NCBI GenBank assembly: GCA_017550425.1
Contig: JAFZPG010000084.1
Span: 1-64,000 of the forward strand
DNA: 64,000 nucleotides
Direction: 5' to 3'
Source of the DNA: Lachnospiraceae bacterium
GTDB lineage: Bacteria; Bacillota; Clostridia; Lachnospirales; Lachnospiraceae
In this document: positions 60,947 through 64,000 of the stretch, in pieces
How the letters are laid out: each line of letters begins with the position of its first letter
Numbering within the stretch: the first letter of the stretch is position 1
Position numbers and translations under genes: made by a program
Notes under the pieces: model-generated
Databases searched by the model: none
What the model was told of the DNA's origin: nothing
Seen by the model: only the letters and a program-made list of their open reading frames with translations

Positions 60947-62929
60947 ATGAGCAATATCGAAATGCAGTCGGTAAACGCCATCCGCGTGCTTGCCGCTGAT
61001 GCGGTCCAGAAGGCTAATTCCGGTCACCCGGGTCTGCCCCTCGGCTCCGCTGCCATGGCTTACGAGCTGTGGGCAAATCATATGAACCACAACCCGGCTG
61101 ACACCGAGTGGACCAACCGCGACCGTTTCATCCTGTCCGGCGGACATGGTTCGACTCTTTTGTATTCACTTCTTCATCTGTTTGGCTACGGCCTGACCGT
61201 TGAGGATCTTAAGCAGTTCCGTCAGGACGGCTCTCTGACCCCGGGACATCCGGAGTATAAGCATACCCGCGGCGTTGAAGCAACGACCGGCCCTCTGGGC
61301 GCAGGTATGGGTATGGCAGTCGGCATGGCGATCGCTGAGGCACATCTTGCAGCAACCTTCAACAAAGAGAACTTCCCTGTAGTAGATCACTACACCTTCG
61401 TTCTCGGCGGCGACGGCTGCATGATGGAGGGTATCTCCTCCGAAGCATTTTCCCTCGCGGGAACACTGGGCCTCTCTAAGTTGATCGTTCTTTACGACTC
61501 CAATAAGATCTCCATCGAAGGCAGCACCGACATCGCATTCACCGAGAACGTTGAGATGCGCATGCAGGCATTCGGCTTCCAGACATTGACCGTAGAAGAC
61601 GGTAACAACCTGGAAGAGATCGGTAAGGCGATCGAGGCTGCAAAGGCCGAGAAGACTAAGCCTTCCTTCATCATCGTTAAGACACAGATCGGTTACGGCT
61701 GCCCCGCGAAGCAGGGTAAGGCCAGCGCTCACGGCGAGCCTCTCGGCGTGGAGAACGTTGCCGCTCTGAAGGAGAACCTGGGATGGCCGTCTCAGGAGCC
61801 GTTCTTCGTTCCCGATGAAGTATATGCAAACTACAAGGAAAAGGCACAGAAGGGCGCTAAGGCGCAGGCAGCATGGGAAGCTATGTTCGCTGAGTACTGT
61901 GCTAAATATCCGGAGATGAAGACCCTGTGGGATCAGTACTACAAGGGCGACGTTTCCGAGGAACTGATGAACAGCGAGAGCTACTGGGCTTACGAGGATA
62001 AGGCAGATGCTACCCGTAACCTGTCCGGTAAGATGATCAACCGTCTGAAGAATTTCATGCCGAACCTCATCGGCGGCGCAGCTGACCTGGCTCCGTCCAC
62101 GAAGACTTACATGGCTGACTGTGGCGATTTCTCGAAGTCGAACTATGCAGGACGCAACCTGCACTTCGGTGTTCGTGAGCTGGCTATGGCAGCGATCGGT
62201 AACGGTATCATGCTGCACGGCGGTCTTCGCGCATTCGTTTCCACATTCTTCGTATTCAGCGATTACGTTAAGCCGATGGCGCGTCTTTCCGCGATCATGG
62301 GTGTTCCGCTTACCTACGTTCTGACACATGACTCCATCGGTGTTGGCGAGGACGGCCCTACCCACGAGCCCATCGAGCAGCTGGCTATGCTTCGTGCGAT
62401 GCCGAACTTCGCAGTATATCGTCCTTGCGACGCTACCGAGACGGCAGCAGCGTGGTATTTCGCAGCAACCAATAAAGACATGCCGACCGCACTCGTTCTG
62501 ACCCGTCAGAACCTGCCGCAGATGGCAGGCTCCTCTAAGGAAGCTCTGAAGGGCGGCTATGTCATCTCCGAAGCTAAGAAGGCAAACTTCGACGGTATCC
62601 TCATTGCCAGCGGTTCCGAGGTTGAACTTGCTGTCAACGCACAGGCGCAGCTTGCAGCTGACGGCATCGATGTTCGTGTCGTTTCCATGCCTTGTATGGA
62701 TCTGTTCGAGAAGCAGTCCGCAGAGTATAAGGAGAGCGTTCTTCCGAAGAGCGTTCGCAAGCGTGTTGCAATCGAGGCACTTTCCGATTTCGGTTGGGGC
62801 CGTTATGTAGGTCTGGACGGCGCAGTCGTAGCCATGAAGGGCTTCGGTGCGTCCGCACCGGCTAAGATCCTGTTCGAGAAGTTCGGTTTCACGACACAGA
62901 ATGTAGTAGACACATTTAAGGCACTGTAA
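60947..62929 (+). CDS. tkt: Transketolase
   Basis: This 660-residue full-length TPP enzyme transfers two-carbon units in the pentose phosphate pathway. The N-terminal domain has S-G-H-P-G-L-P-L-G (about 25-33), and the TPP motif G-D-G-C-M-M-E-G-I-S-S-E (about 155-166) with following N near 187. The central domain has the catalytic Glu in F-G-V-R-E-L-A-M (about 407), and D-S-I-G-V-G-E-D-G-P-T-H near 465. CAGGAGG is its RBS. Codon choice in this gene and its upstream partner is notably biased (many GCT, AAG, CTG, ATC), as for highly expressed genes. A strong terminator follows. Confidence 0.97.
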   Translation: MSNIEMQSVNAIRVLAADAVQKANSGHPGLPLGSAAMAYELWANHMNHNPADTEWTNRDRFILSGGHGSTLLYSLLHLFGYGLTVEDLKQFRQDGSLTPGHPEYKHTRGVEATTGPLGAGMGMAVGMAIAEAHLAATFNKENFPVVDHYTFVLGGDGCMMEGISSEAFSLAGTLGLSKLIVLYDSNKISIEGSTDIAFTENVEMRMQAFGFQTLTVEDGNNLEEIGKAIEAAKAEKTKPSFIIVKTQIGYGCPAKQGKASAHGEPLGVENVAALKENLGWPSQEPFFVPDEVYANYKEKAQKGAKAQAAWEAMFAEYCAKYPEMKTLWDQYYKGDVSEELMNSESYWAYEDKADATRNLSGKMINRLKNFMPNLIGGAADLAPSTKTYMADCGDFSKSNYAGRNLHFGVRELAMAAIGNGIMLHGGLRAFVSTFFVFSDYVKPMARLSAIMGVPLTYVLTHDSIGVGEDGPTHEPIEQLAMLRAMPNFAVYRPCDATETAAAWYFAATNKDMPTALVLTRQNLPQMAGSSKEALKGGYVISEAKKANFDGILIASGSEVELAVNAQAQLAADGIDVRVVSMPCMDLFEKQSAEYKESVLPKSVRKRVAIEALSDFGWGRYVGLDGAVVAMKGFGASAPAKILFEKFGFTTQNVVDTFKAL

Positions 62930-62968
62930 TAGTGCGTGGGAGACAGGGAACACTTGACTCTCATAAAG

Positions 62969-63006
62969 AAAACCCGCTGCGGTCATACGCCGCAGCGGGT
63001 TTTGTA
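62969..63006 (+). terminator. Intrinsic terminator after transketolase
   Basis: A perfect 14-bp stem AAAACCCGCTGCGG / CCGCAGCGGGTTTT with a 7-base loop, continuing into TTTTG. Confidence 0.92.
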
Positions 63007-63026
63007 TAGGTGATGAAAAGAATTTT

Positions 63027-63627
63027 GTTAGCATTTCACGGCCGGAGGGTAGTGAAACCCGGGCGGGGATGCTAACGGAAGAGCCGAAAAAATGGAATTT
63101 GTTAGCATTTTCGTTCTTGAGAACAGTGAAACTCGGGCAGGGATGCTAACGGAAGGGCCGAAAAAAGTGGTTTTGTTAGCATTTCACGGCTGGAGAACAG
63201 TGAAACCCGGGCAGGGATGCTAACAAAAGAGCCGGGAAAAAGGATCTTGTTAGCATTTCACGGTCGGAGAACAGTGAAACCAGGGCAGGGATGCTAACAA
63301 AAGAGTCGGGAAAAAGGATTTTGTTAGCATTTCACGGTCGGAGGGCAGTGAAACCAGGGGCAGGGATGCTAACAAAAGAGCCGGGAAAAAGGAATTTGTT
63401 AGCATTTCACGGTCGGAGAACAGTGAAACACGACTGGATCAGCTAACAGAGAGGCTTGAAAACGATGATCAGTTAGCTGGTATCGACCGGAGAATAGTGA
63501 AACACGACCGGATCGGCTAACAGAGGGGCATAAATCCGAAGATTAGTTAGCCGTTTGTGGCCTGAGGGCTGTGAAACGAGGCTGTAGCGGCTAACAGAGA
63601 AGCTTGAAAACGATGATCAGTTAGCCG
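63027..63627. repeat. Array 2: eight covarying palindromes at 74-75 bp period
   Basis: Eight inverted repeats of the form (N)GCTAAC-24 bases-GTTAGC(N') occur, with left arms starting at 63069, 63143, 63217, 63291, 63366, 63441, 63514 and 63588. The enclosed length is 24 bases in all eight. Outer arm bases change together: ATGCTAAC/GTTAGCAT in the first five, AGCTAAC/GTTAGCT in the sixth, CGGCTAAC/GTTAGCCG in the last two. The spacer between palindromes contains a conserved GTGAAAC and often TTTCAC. An extra right arm at 63027 opens the array. It fills the gap between the tkt terminator and the phosphatase gene. Confidence 0.88.
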
Positions 63628-63675
63628 GCTCGTTCGAAGGGCTGGGAAGTGCATATGGAAGGAAAGAGGAGTATC

Positions 63676-64000
63676 ATGAATTTATATTTGATTAGGCATG
63701 GAAGGCAGGCGAACCGCCTGGTCAATTCAAATACACCTTTGAGCGTGGAAGGCCGGCGCCAGGCGGAATTGGTCGGCGAACGGCTGCTGCGATATCATCC
63801 GCAGATCTTGTACTCCAGCAACCTGATCCGCGCGGTCGAGACCGCCGGGATCATTAATCGCTACCTGGAGTTGCCCTACCGCACGAAGGAGGATATCCGC
63901 GAGATCTGCTACGGTGATCTGGAAAACCACAGCGACGAGGAGAACCTAGAGCGTTTTCCTGCCTTTCTGGCGGCCTACAAGCGCTATGACGAGGATTTAC
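63676..64000 (+). CDS. Histidine phosphatase (phosphoglycerate mutase-like), 3' end outside window
   Basis: ATG 63676 follows AAAGAGGAG. The visible 108 residues start M-N-L-Y-L-I-R-H-G-R-Q-A-N-R with the phosphorylated His of the R-H-G motif, then L-Y-S-S-N-L-I-R-A-V-E-T-A and the general-acid region R-E-I-C-Y-G-D-L-E. The frame is open to the window end. Members dephosphorylate small metabolites or act as cofactor-dependent mutases; the specific substrate cannot be told. The palindromic array lies directly upstream, so any transcript must start within or just after it. Confidence 0.85.
   Translation, partial: MNLYLIRHGRQANRLVNSNTPLSVEGRRQAELVGERLLRYHPQILYSSNLIRAVETAGIINRYLELPYRTKEDIREICYGDLENHSDEENLERFPAFLAAYKRYDEDL

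Noticed and set aside
63027..63627. CRISPR array
   Set aside because: The segments between the palindromes are themselves repeated (conserved GTGAAAC), the period is 74 bp with a 40-base palindrome, and there are no cas genes in the window.

Overview
The window looks like a chromosomal segment of an anaerobic, fermentative Firmicute (class Clostridia, Lachnospiraceae-like), probably from a gut or rumen. The evidence is: tryptophan and threonyl-tRNA synthetase operons controlled by T-box leaders, strong AGGAGG ribosome binding sites, consensus sigma-A promoters, FMN/Fe-S flavoproteins, hemicellulose glycosidases (GH51, GH8) with pentose-phosphate enzymes, and secreted lipoproteins including serpins. 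No rRNA, tRNA or CRISPR array was seen. The species assignment is inference.

Layout. 1-4.9 kb is an accessory zone: a Fic-type protein cut by the window edge, three GNAT-domain proteins (one fused to NUDIX), a flavoprotein and gene scars (EamA and GNAT fragments). 5.16-5.47 kb is an array of 74-75 bp palindromic repeats. 5.6-7.5 kb holds a membrane protein and a mosaic of broken genes. 7.6-15.8 kb has a MerR regulator, metG, a small two-gene module, an unlisted 48-residue membrane peptide, an ABC exporter pair and a hypothetical. 15.9-18.2 kb has a BY-kinase and PHP-type phosphatase pair without a capsule cluster beside it. 18.2-25.05 kb is a complete trpEGDCFBA operon behind a Trp (UGG) T-box.

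25.1-31.8 kb: a heavy-metal-binding protein, a flavoprotein, a voltage-gated K+ channel, an M28 peptidase lipoprotein, an XRE regulator with a desulfoferrodoxin-like domain, a lipid kinase and an APH-like kinase. 32.4-36.3 kb: a sensor protein joining a LacI-type ligand domain to a LytTR DNA-binding domain, next to a GH51 arabinofuranosidase. 36.6-43.6 kb: PAP2 phosphatase, cysteine-cluster protein, PTS enzyme I, apt, LysR regulator, an EF-hand/LRR lipoprotein and a Rep_2-like protein. 43.68-45.26 kb: an AbiE toxin-antitoxin element that split the terminator from metF and left a 32-bp duplication of the metF 3' end. 46.3-48.0 kb: GH8 enzyme and XRE regulator.

48.2-54.3 kb (minus strand) is a tight operon of four lipoproteins, three of them serpins with different reactive loops. 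54.5-57.0 kb is a second ABC exporter. 57.0-62.9 kb has a Thr T-box with thrS, then araD, a transaldolase-type enzyme and transketolase. 63.0-63.6 kb is a second palindromic array with the same 74-75 bp period as the first; its arms covary. A histidine phosphatase runs off the right edge.

Taken together, GH51, GH8, araD, transaldolase-type enzyme and transketolase fit growth on arabinoxylan. The strongest candidates for something undescribed are the two palindromic arrays and the multi-serpin lipoprotein operon.
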